DNA from: Nanobdellota archaeon
GTDB taxonomy: Archaea > Nanobdellota > Nanobdellia > Woesearchaeales > GW2011-AR9
Assembly: GCA_030695605.1 (NCBI GenBank)
Contig: JAUYQE010000053.1
Coordinates: 1-5,423, forward strand
DNA length: 5,423 bases
Reading direction: 5' to 3'
Shown here: positions 1-4,809 of the stretch, in pieces
How the letters are laid out: each line of letters starts with the position of its first letter
Position numbering within the stretch: the first letter of the stretch is position 1
Notes under the pieces: model-generated
What the model was told of the DNA's origin: nothing
What the model saw: only the letters and a program-made list of their open reading frames with translations
Database searches by the model: none
Program-made: the position numbers and the translations under genes

Positions 1-88
1 TAATTTGCCGAACATACCCTTTCCGATGCTCGTAGAAGTACCCCAGCAGGTCAAGCTCTTTTCCCGTAATATGTTGCATTTTATGCAT
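1..88 (-). CDS. Partial N-terminus of a probable helix-turn-helix protein
   Basis: Only the first 29 codons are inside the window; the gene runs off the left edge. The readable peptide includes GKELDLLGYFYEHRKGYVRQ, which resembles the start of archaeal winged-helix domains, where a first helix (roughly residues 10-18) leads into a second helix beginning RQI. The start at 88 was chosen over an in-frame ATG three codons later (79) because it lies about 27 bp from the centre of the TATA box at 112-119, the same spacing seen at the other promoters here. No SD sequence precedes it, so the mRNA is probably leaderless. The inverted repeat over the start codon and TATA box would suit autoregulation. 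Many small archaeal proteins of this type carry a further C-terminal domain, which cannot be seen here. The reading frame is fairly secure; the function is a weak inference from 29 residues. Confidence 0.6.
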   Translation of the reverse strand, partial: MHKMQHITGKELDLLGYFYEHRKGYVRQI

Positions 89-112
89 CAATCGTTGTTA
101 ATAGTGCAACAT
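71..112. promoter_or_regulatory. 8-bp inverted repeat, candidate operator
   Basis: ATGTTGCA (71-78) and TGCAACAT (105-112) are perfect inverted copies separated by 26 bp. One arm touches the TATA box and the other lies just inside the coding start. A second, smaller palindrome, TGCAT-TTT-ATGCA (75-87), overlaps the start codon. Because the downstream gene looks like a helix-turn-helix protein, autoregulation is plausible, but protein binding is inferred. Confidence 0.4.
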
Positions 113-119
113 TTATAAA
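112..119 (-). promoter_or_regulatory. TATA box of the left minus-strand gene
   Basis: The box TTTATAAA is a perfect palindrome centred 27-28 bp upstream of the ATG at 88. It could in principle also direct plus-strand transcription starting near 142, at the edge of a GC-rich patch. The same 8-mer occurs at the trm5 promoter. Confidence 0.6.
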
Positions 120-133
120 CTTTTCTACGGAAA

Positions 134-201
134 GGAAGGGGGCAGCGCCGGAGATCCTTGCCTGAGCACGGGAGAATGGTGGTGCAGAAAGGGCTGGGGA
201 G
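134..201 (+). other. GC-rich non-coding patch, possible small RNA
   Basis: This stretch is rich in G and clearly more GC-rich than its flanks. It has no plausible reading frame: the ATG at 176 stops after 12 codons. The palindromic TATA box at 112-119 lies at a suitable distance upstream, and a T-rich run (202-209) follows. Several short competing stems can be drawn, such as GGCA 141-144 with TGCC 159-162 and GCAC 166-169 with GTGC 182-185, but none is strong. A small RNA is possible; it could equally be an untranslated leader or a remnant. Confidence 0.2.
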
Positions 202-203
202 TT

Positions 204-239
204 ATTTTTCTTGAAAAGTGGAAAAGCATTTTTCTTGAA
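204..239 (+). repeat. 12-bp direct repeat with 24-bp period
   Basis: ATTTTTCTTGAA occurs at 204-215 and again at 228-239. The copies are exact and the purine-rich spacer contains GAAAAGTGGAAAAG. It lies upstream of the favoured start of the lipoprotein gene. The T-rich copies could act as weak archaeal termination signals; nothing else is evident. Confidence 0.45.
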
Positions 240-274
240 TCGTTATAGCCCACCGTATAGTTCAAACAAAAAGG

Positions 275-284
275 TTAATATATG
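275..284 (+). promoter_or_regulatory. TATA-like box of the lipoprotein gene
   Basis: TTAATATATG is centred about 24 bp upstream of the GTG at 304, matching the leaderless spacing at the other promoters. It is preceded by the purine run AAAAAGG, where a TFB-recognition element would lie. This box is a main reason to prefer the GTG start at 304 over the TTG at 211. Confidence 0.5.
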
Positions 285-303
285 CAATAATCAATGCAGG
301 ATA

Positions 304-1674
304 GTGAAAAAAGAGGCAGTAGTACTTCTCGTAATCCTTATGATGTTGGGTTACGGCTGTACACAACCCCTCCCTGAAGCTGAGCAACAACCGGCAGGAC
401 CTACCATTGCTAAAGACATTTCAGGGATTTCAGAAGAGCTTCCAGAAACCCAGCCAATTGCAGAAGAAACTTTGCCGAAGACCGAAGAAAAACCAGAACT
501 CATAGTTGAAGATAAAAATAACTTTCAAATTTTTAACCCTGTTTTGACGTACGAAGGCGCATATAACGGCCCATTATACGGCACCTCGGAGCAGGTAGGC
601 TCCGCATCAATGGATTCCTACTTTGAAAATCTTGACCGGAATGGCATCAATTTTTTCATCGGCATGTTTGGCATTTCTGGCGAGCCTACTGCAGATACTC
701 TTGTCAGTGACCAGGAATTGGGAGAGGTGATTGCTGCCGCACAAAAGCACCCGTACCGGATTATTCCGTTCTTTAACCCGGGGATCGGCGGAGAAGAAGT
801 GGAGCAGTACCTTGGAGAAGAATTAACGGGGATGTATACGAAAACCTTGGAAGCCTCGCAAGGAATCGTGGGAAAAGAATTCATCAGAGGTTTTGGCGAA
901 GTAGAAACACAGGAATGGAGTGCGCGGCATAACGATCCGAAAGTGCTGCAACTCGTTACTCTGGCGCAAAGGAATAATCTCCATTTCATGTTCCACCCCG
1001 TTGCCGGCAAAATGGATGATGTAGAAAAGATTATTGAGGCATATCCCGATACGACTTTTTTGATGCATCTGTTCCGGGAAGATTTGGCCCAAAGCACGGA
1101 CAAACTGATAACTCTGCTCAAAGAGCACGACAACCTCTACTACAGCATGGATGCTGCCCATATCATCCACGATAATAATATGGACCTCATCTATGATTAT
1201 GATAGCCCTAACCAGCAGTCATCCATTGCTAAGCTTGTTTCTGCCTATGACAGCAAAGAAAAAATAATGACTCAAAGTGCCATTCAGGCATATAAGCCAC
1301 TGGTTGATGCCGCCCCCGATAAAGTCATGTGGGGGACGGAAATCGGCCCAGAGTATGCGTTTGACCCCCAAGTATTTGACCGGGCCATAAAAATTTCCCG
1401 TTTCGTTATTGCCGGGTTTGATGAGAAAGACAGAGAAGCAGTCGGATACAAGAATGCTTTACGGGTGTTCGGAGAAGGGGTAGTGGCAGATTCTCGTATT
1501 AAAGTGCTTGACACCCGTTCCTGGCCTGAATGTACTGATGCTCAGATGGGCGATTGCGATGCTTCCTGTGACATCCCTGTTACCAATGCTTTAACTGCTG
1601 AGCAGGAAGAGTGTTCTCTTAATTGCTTTATGGGGAAACAGTGCCGAGAAGTCCTAGAGATGGATGTAGGATGA
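304..1674 (+). CDS. Putative exported lipoprotein, amidohydrolase-2-like TIM barrel with Cys-rich tail
   Basis: The 456-residue product starts at GTG 304 with a charged VKKE, a hydrophobic stretch (residues 5-15) and GYGC, giving a candidate lipid-anchored Cys19; the lipobox is imperfect (Leu at -4, not -3). A Pro/Glu-rich linker (about 20-74) leads to a TIM-barrel domain (about 75-395). Amidohydrolase-2 traits are FHPVAG with His231, FLMHLF with His255, MWGTEIGP (342-349) and the closing NALRVFG (384-390). The family normally uses an N-terminal HxH pair and a strand-8 Asp as metal ligands. Here no histidine precedes residue 149 and Glu346 takes the Asp position, so metal binding and activity are uncertain. 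The last 50 residues carry six cysteines (410, 418, 422, 437, 441, 447), suited to disulfides outside the cell. An alternative TTG start at 211 would add 31 residues before the signal sequence, which is unlikely. The substrate is unknown. Confidence 0.75.
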   Translation: MKKEAVVLLVILMMLGYGCTQPLPEAEQQPAGPTIAKDISGISEELPETQPIAEETLPKTEEKPELIVEDKNNFQIFNPVLTYEGAYNGPLYGTSEQVGSASMDSYFENLDRNGINFFIGMFGISGEPTADTLVSDQELGEVIAAAQKHPYRIIPFFNPGIGGEEVEQYLGEELTGMYTKTLEASQGIVGKEFIRGFGEVETQEWSARHNDPKVLQLVTLAQRNNLHFMFHPVAGKMDDVEKIIEAYPDTTFLMHLFREDLAQSTDKLITLLKEHDNLYYSMDAAHIIHDNNMDLIYDYDSPNQQSSIAKLVSAYDSKEKIMTQSAIQAYKPLVDAAPDKVMWGTEIGPEYAFDPQVFDRAIKISRFVIAGFDEKDREAVGYKNALRVFGEGVVADSRIKVLDTRSWPECTDAQMGDCDASCDIPVTNALTAEQEECSLNCFMGKQCREVLEMDVG

Positions 1675-1690
1675 CCCCAGTCTTTTGTAC

Positions 1691-1724
1691 GGGTAAGCAT
1701 ATTTAGCGACGGCTGGGCTTACCC
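1691..1724 (+). other. Strong hairpin between the lipoprotein gene and trm5
   Basis: GGGTAAGC (1691-1698) and GCTTACCC (1717-1724) form a perfect 8-bp stem. Inside, TAGC-GACG-GCTG (1704-1715) can make a second short stem with one G-T pair, giving a bulged two-part hairpin. A further stem, CCCTT (1723-1727) with AAGGG (1735-1739), would compete with the outer base pairs. No T-run follows, so it is not a bacterial-type terminator. It may be a 3'-end or processing structure of the lipoprotein mRNA or part of a small RNA. Confidence 0.4.
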
Positions 1725-1757
1725 CTTCGGGAAAAAGGGATTATCGAAAGAACTAGC

Positions 1758-1765
1758 TTTATAAA
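1758..1765 (+). promoter_or_regulatory. TATA box of trm5
   Basis: TTTATAAA is centred 26-27 bp upstream of the ATG at 1788, so transcription should begin at or next to the start codon. A pyrimidine tract with two T5 runs (1766-1781) fills the gap between box and start. There is no SD sequence. Confidence 0.7.
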
Positions 1766-1781
1766 CTTCTTTTTCTTTTTC
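1766..1781 (+). terminator. T-rich tract, possible terminator of the upstream gene
   Basis: The tract consists only of C and T and includes two runs of five T. Archaeal termination often uses such T-rich stretches, so it could end transcripts of the lipoprotein gene while also lying inside the trm5 promoter. The position is suggestive only. Confidence 0.25.
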
Positions 1782-1787
1782 AGCACT

Positions 1788-2810
1788 ATGCTTGCAGCTG
1801 CCACGGAACTCCGCCATGCCGAACAGGTACGGAAATATCTGTCGGCAAAAAAGCTGCTCCATCCGGATTTCCTGCCGGTGAAAGAGCTGGGGTTCATCTA
1901 TTTCCCCTTGGCCAAGAAAGCCGCCGTGCCGTCGGCAAAAGTGGTTTTGGTCAAATTCTCATTTCCGGCTAAAAAACACCAGCCCGCCCTTGACGACTTG
2001 CTCAAAGGGAAATTGACTGTTCGAGAGCTCACTTTGCTGCCCCGTTCTCAGGAGATTGTCGGCAACCTTCTCATCCTGGAAATCCCGCCAGAATTGGAAA
2101 AGAAAGAGAAGATGATTGCCGAAGCCTTTTTGCAGGCGAACAAGCATGTCGCTACGATAGTCCGAAAGCAGCGTATGCACGGCGGTGTCTATCGCCTGCG
2201 GAAGGTGAGAATCCTTGCCGGAAAAAAGACGAAAGAGGCCGTACATCAGGAAAACGGAGTGAAGCTGAAGATCCATCTGGAGAATACCTATTTCTCGGCG
2301 CGCTTAGCGAATGAGCGGCTGCGGATTGCGCAGCAGGTGAAGCCCGGAGAAGAAGTTCTGGTAATGTTCTCTGGCGCCGCGCCGTATCCTTTGGTCATTG
2401 CCAAACGCAGCCCCGCAAAAATGGTGTATGGCATCGAGATAAATCCGCTGGCGCATCGGTATGCCATTGAGAATGTTGCTTTGAATAAGCTCGAAAAAAA
2501 AATCCGCATTTTTCAGGGCGATGTTCGAGAAGTTGTGCCAAAAATCCGTAAGAAATTCGACCGCGTCGTGATGCCTTTGCCGAAAACCGGTGAAGAGTTT
2601 TTAGATGTCACGTTGCGGAAAGCCAAGCCCGGAGCGATAGTGCATCTCTATGCGTTTTTGGAAGAAAAATACTTTGCTGCGGAAGCGAAGAAAATCAAAG
2701 AGATCTGTAAGCAGCAGGGGCATCCCGTACGGGTTCTCCGTACCGTTCCCTGCGGGCAGTTCTCTCCTTATGTCTTTCGGGTGTGTTTTGATCTGAAAGT
2801 GCTGCGGTGA
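1788..2810 (+). CDS. trm5: tRNA (guanine37-N1)-methyltransferase, Trm5 family
   Basis: The 340-residue product is full length for an archaeal Trm5, the cytoplasmic enzyme that moves a methyl group from S-adenosylmethionine to N1 of G37 next to the anticodon, protecting the reading frame. An N-terminal D1-like domain (about 1-75, with FIYFPL) is followed by SQEIVGNLLILEIP (87-100), typical of the D2 region. YFSARLANERLR (168-179) carries Glu176-Arg177, matching the catalytic Glu-Arg pair known for the Methanocaldococcus enzyme. The methyltransferase fold shows VLVMFSGAAPYPL (190-202) as the cofactor loop, YGIEINPLA (214-222) with Glu217, and GDVREV (244-249). The motif after DRVV reads MPLP (262-265), where characterised Trm5 proteins have NLP. 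The C-terminal SPYVFRVCFD closes the fold. The gene appears monocistronic and leaderless. A role in wyosine-base synthesis is possible, but no related genes are in view. Confidence 0.9.
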   Translation: MLAAATELRHAEQVRKYLSAKKLLHPDFLPVKELGFIYFPLAKKAAVPSAKVVLVKFSFPAKKHQPALDDLLKGKLTVRELTLLPRSQEIVGNLLILEIPPELEKKEKMIAEAFLQANKHVATIVRKQRMHGGVYRLRKVRILAGKKTKEAVHQENGVKLKIHLENTYFSARLANERLRIAQQVKPGEEVLVMFSGAAPYPLVIAKRSPAKMVYGIEINPLAHRYAIENVALNKLEKKIRIFQGDVREVVPKIRKKFDRVVMPLPKTGEEFLDVTLRKAKPGAIVHLYAFLEEKYFAAEAKKIKEICKQQGHPVRVLRTVPCGQFSPYVFRVCFDLKVLR

Positions 2811-2816
2811 GGAGCC

Positions 2817-2821
2817 TTTTT
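2817..2821 (+). terminator. T5 run after trm5
   Basis: A run of five T lies 7 bp after the trm5 stop codon, in the 27-bp gap between convergent genes. It is a minimal candidate for archaeal T-tract termination; no hairpin accompanies it. Confidence 0.25.
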
Positions 2822-2837
2822 GGAGAGTCGAATCCCT

Positions 2838-3425
2838 TTATTCCAACAACCTCAGTACCCTCTCCCGTGTCTGTTTCGGATATTTTTTTAGATATTCTTT
2901 GAGTTTCTTCGGGCGAATCTTCTGCTTGAATTCTTTGATTGTTTCTCTAGCCATTTTTTGTTTGAAATGTACGAAATCAATGAGAGTTTTTTCTATATCT
3001 GAATACGGTAAAGCAAACGTATCCTGCGGGGAATATTCTATTCCAAAATAGTATTTTGGCTGTATTCGGTGGATGAAGATATTCTTCCCCAGGGCTTTTC
3101 TTAAGCCTGTTCTGATTTTTCTAACCGTAATAATAACTGGAATGGTTTCCTGCTCCCAGAGATTATGATAGCTTAGCGCATCCTGTAATCCCAAATAGGC
3201 CGGCTGAAAACAAAAGACCGCTAAAGAAATTTCCTCGAAAGCGGTGTAATAACCTTTTGTTAAGGGTTTTAATTTGCCTTTGAGGATCAGATGGCGAACT
3301 AATTGCTTGGGATACTGTTTTACTTTCTTTTGGAAGGTGATTATTCTCGCAAGAGATGCATAGCTCACCACCGGGCTTTTGGCGATGGCCGCTTCAATTT
3401 TTTCCTGATATTTTTGTTTTCCCAT
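2838..3425 (-). CDS. AbiEi-like winged-helix antitoxin candidate
   Basis: The 195-residue product resembles the AbiEi antitoxin/transcription-regulator family. Residues 1-62 form a winged-helix-like domain ending in LKPLTKGYYTAF, the wing pattern common in this family. PAYLGLQDALSYHNLWEQ (75-92) and SDIEKTLIDF (142-151) match the two most recognisable C-terminal AbiEi signatures. The tail from about 153 is strongly Lys/Arg-rich. The ATG at 3425 is preferred over an in-frame TTG at 3437 because GGGAG lies 5 nt before it; this puts the start 2 bp after the stop of the nucleotidyltransferase gene, with no overlap. In known AbiE systems the AbiEi protein represses its own promoter and counteracts AbiEii; that role is inferred here. 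Sampled lines of this gene are 30-38% GC against 53-57% in trm5, which suggests transfer. Confidence 0.75.
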   Translation of the reverse strand: MGKQKYQEKIEAAIAKSPVVSYASLARIITFQKKVKQYPKQLVRHLILKGKLKPLTKGYYTAFEEISLAVFCFQPAYLGLQDALSYHNLWEQETIPVIITVRKIRTGLRKALGKNIFIHRIQPKYYFGIEYSPQDTFALPYSDIEKTLIDFVHFKQKMARETIKEFKQKIRPKKLKEYLKKYPKQTRERVLRLLE

Positions 3426-3427
3426 TT

Positions 3428-4063
3428 TTACTCCCAATGGTGCAGGTAATCGAGCATTTGTTTCGTCGTGGGCACTAACCCCGATAAAATAAGCAAAGCT
3501 AATTCTTTTTCATCTATAGGTGGCTTGAAATCGGCGAATAACCGCGTAAGCGCTTTTTTTACCATCTCCCGGTCTTGTACGTGCCTCAGCAGGAAAAAAA
3601 TATCGTAGAGATCCCGGATTTTGCGCCTTTTCAGATACGTCGGGACTTTTTCCTGAACGAGTTCTTCCGGAGTTAACGTGAGAACCGTTAGAAAATTTCC
3701 TTCGGCCGTTTCGTATTCTTGGAGATGCCCTGGGTTTTTTTTGAATACGGCTTCAAATCTGACGGATACACCACTCAGCTGCAGGCGCGAATAGAGGCTG
3801 TTTTCGCCAATTTTCTTTTTTTCAATGCTAAAGCCCCTCCGTTTGAACTTCTCAAAAAGCAGGTCTATCTTTCCCCTCTCTTTGGGCAGGTATACATCAA
3901 GGTCTTCTGAAAAGCGGTTCCCTTGGTAGCAGCGCCAGAGAGCTGTTCCCCCATGCAGCACTGCTTCTGGAAATACTCCATAGAGAGTTTCGACGAGCAC
4001 ATCCTGTGCTTTGGCGATTTCTCGGTGCATCTGTCTCTTTAATCGGTTAATCAGGGGGTTCAT
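3428..4063 (-). CDS. AbiEii/AbiGii-type nucleotidyltransferase, toxin candidate
   Basis: The 211-residue product shows the hallmarks of the AbiEii/AbiGii nucleotidyltransferase family: VLHGGTALWRCYQGNRFSED begins the active-site region, with HGGTAL at 37-42 and the metal-binding pair Asp54 and Asp56 in RFSEDLD (50-56). TPEELVQEKV (131-140) and RDLYDIFFLL (150-159) form the usual helical signature. The third acidic position appears to be Glu104 in VRFEAVF, where an Asp is common. Members are often longer, around 250-300 residues, so this is a compact form. The known AbiEii toxin blocks growth by transferring nucleotides, and a relative modifies tRNA ends; the target here is unknown. The gene is first in a two-gene operon with the AbiEi-like gene, the reverse of the classic abiEi-abiEii order. 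The ATG at 4063 lies 27-28 bp from a TATA box and has no SD, so it is probably leaderless. Confidence 0.85.
   Translation of the reverse strand: MNPLINRLKRQMHREIAKAQDVLVETLYGVFPEAVLHGGTALWRCYQGNRFSEDLDVYLPKERGKIDLLFEKFKRRGFSIEKKKIGENSLYSRLQLSGVSVRFEAVFKKNPGHLQEYETAEGNFLTVLTLTPEELVQEKVPTYLKRRKIRDLYDIFFLLRHVQDREMVKKALTRLFADFKPPIDEKELALLILSGLVPTTKQMLDYLHHWE
3431..3435 (-). promoter_or_regulatory. Ribosome binding site deciding the AbiEi-like start
   Basis: GGGAG on the minus strand lies within the last codons of the upstream gene, with 5 nt to the ATG at 3425. The SD favours this ATG over the TTG at 3437 and indicates internal translation on a shared mRNA. Confidence 0.6.
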
Positions 4064-4069
4064 GAACTT

Positions 4070-4105
4070 TCAACAATAGTTATCATTATATATAACTTTT
4101 GTTGA
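4070..4105. promoter_or_regulatory. 36-bp imperfect palindrome, candidate operator
   Basis: TCAACAATAGTTAT (4070-4083) and ATAACTTTTGTTGA (4092-4105) are inverted copies that match at 13 of 14 positions, separated by 8 bp. The element covers the whole TATA box of the AbiE-like operon and lies between it and the start codon. AbiEi proteins are known to bind inverted repeats at their own promoters, so this is a natural binding site for the AbiEi-like product or for the divergent winged-helix protein. The repeat is seen directly; the bound protein is inferred. Confidence 0.6.
4086..4095 (-). promoter_or_regulatory. TATA box of the AbiE-like operon
   Basis: TTATATATAA is centred 27-28 bp before the ATG at 4063. 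On the minus strand it is preceded by CAAAAG, where a TFB-recognition element would lie. The box sits in the middle of a larger palindrome, so a repressor bound there should block TBP. Confidence 0.7.
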
Positions 4106-4191
4106 TTATTACTAAAGCACTCACAAATATTTTCAATTAACATCACCAATAAATAGAAAAGTTTAAATAATACTTATACTAAAATAATCAA
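4102..4191. repeat. 9-bp inverted repeat across the divergent promoter region
   Basis: TTGATTATT (4102-4110) and AATAATCAA (4183-4191) are perfect inverted copies about 81 bp apart. The left copy overlaps the end of the 36-bp palindrome; the right copy ends exactly at the plus-strand ATG. TACTAAA also occurs twice as a direct repeat beside them (4110-4116 and 4177-4183). The region is AT-rich, so some chance matching is expected. Confidence 0.4.
4156..4169 (+). promoter_or_regulatory. TATA box and upstream purines of the plus-strand module
   Basis: TTTAAATA (4162-4169) is centred 26-27 bp before the ATG at 4192, with the purine run AGAAAAG directly upstream as a likely TFB-recognition element. 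No SD precedes the ATG, again indicating a leaderless mRNA. Confidence 0.7.
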
Positions 4192-4809
4192 ATGATCCGC
4201 AACCAGTACGACCTCCTCTGGCGCCTGGAAGGGCTGCACACCGTGGAAACCGTTGCCGAAGAATTAGGCATGAGCAGGCAATCTGCCCTGAATCTGCTGA
4301 GCCAGCTGAAAAAAGCAGGGCACGTTACCGTCTCCGGCAGCGGGAGAAGAAAACGGCTGTATAAAGTAACGCTCACCAAGCAATGGCCGCGCGTTCCGGG
4401 TATGTGGGATGTCTTAAACAGGTACAATCCTAATTTTCAGCTCAATCCCTGGTATGACCATCAGGTGCACGGGGTATATGAGGTGGAAGAAGTCATCATC
4501 GATGCCGTGCAGACGAAGAGCTTCCGCATCGTGCTGGCTACCTTGCGCTTATTTCAGCACGTGAAAGACTGGAAAAAGCTACACCGCCTGGCGAAAGAGA
4601 AGGGCTGCTGGCAGCAAATTGGTGCTCTCTATGACGTGGCACGGCTGTTCCTGAAGGTGCGAAAAATGCCGGAGAGGTACCGGAAGGAGAAGTTCCACAT
4701 ATGGAAATTCCTGTCCCAGCTGAAAAAGAAGAATTTTCCGTCCATCGCGGAATATTGGCGAGTCTACGTTCCTTTTAATAAAAACGACATTCGGGGAGTG
4801 GTGGCATGA
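4192..4809 (+). CDS. Winged-helix protein with uncharacterised C-terminal domain, antitoxin candidate
   Basis: The 205-residue protein begins with a winged-helix DNA-binding domain (about 1-62): VETVAEELGMSRQSALNLLS (18-37) is a clear helix-turn-helix, and VTVSGSGRRKRLYKVT (45-60) is the beta wing with a basic tip. Residues 63-95 are rich in Pro, Asn and aromatic residues (NPNFQLNPWYDH at 79-90). Residues 96-205 look mostly helical and carry many Trp, Lys and Arg. This C-terminal domain is not one I can name. The last four bases overlap the start of the nucleotidyltransferase gene (ATGA), so the two are co-translated from one mRNA. Regulator-first order, tight coupling and the partner type suggest an antitoxin that controls its own promoter, analogous to AbiEi but with little obvious similarity to the AbiEi-like protein next door. 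This is inference; a plain regulator is the alternative. Confidence 0.75.
   Translation: MIRNQYDLLWRLEGLHTVETVAEELGMSRQSALNLLSQLKKAGHVTVSGSGRRKRLYKVTLTKQWPRVPGMWDVLNRYNPNFQLNPWYDHQVHGVYEVEEVIIDAVQTKSFRIVLATLRLFQHVKDWKKLHRLAKEKGCWQQIGALYDVARLFLKVRKMPERYRKEKFHIWKFLSQLKKKNFPSIAEYWRVYVPFNKNDIRGVVA
4793..4798 (+). promoter_or_regulatory. Ribosome binding site of the second nucleotidyltransferase
   Basis: GGGGAG ends 7 nt before the ATG at 4806, inside the end of the upstream gene. It supports translation of this internal operon gene from its own SD, unlike the leaderless first genes. Confidence 0.55.

Noticed and set aside
211..303. In-frame TTG start at 211 extending the lipoprotein by 31 residues
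   Set aside because: A GGGGAG sits upstream, but this start would place 31 polar residues before the signal sequence, and the TATA-like box at 275-284 fits the GTG at 304.
618..1170. Long minus-strand open frames inside the lipoprotein gene
   Set aside because: They lie antisense to a well-supported gene, have no promoter or recognisable motif, and read as shadow translations.
1766..1783. Pyrimidine tract followed by AG, resembling a splice acceptor
   Set aside because: Archaeal protein genes do not use such introns, and it is explained by its place between TATA box and start codon.
1703..1897. Minus-strand 64-residue open frame over the trm5 promoter
   Set aside because: It overlaps the trm5 start and TATA box and has low-complexity Lys runs from the antisense T-tract; there is no sign it is a gene.
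2494..2502. Run of nine A in trm5 as a frameshift site
   Set aside because: The frame is intact and encodes the expected residues on both sides; nothing indicates programmed slippage.
2822..2838. GTCGAATCCC, resembling a tRNA T-arm
   Set aside because: No matching acceptor, D or anticodon arms can be found; a tRNA would have to overlap the end of trm5. It is too short to call an attachment site.
3426..3437. TTG start at 3437 for the AbiEi-like gene
   Set aside because: It gives a 10-bp overlap and no SD; the ATG at 3425 has GGGAG at the right distance.
3719..3910. Plus-strand 63-residue open frame inside the AbiEii-like gene
   Set aside because: It is antisense to conserved active-site codons and has no promoter.
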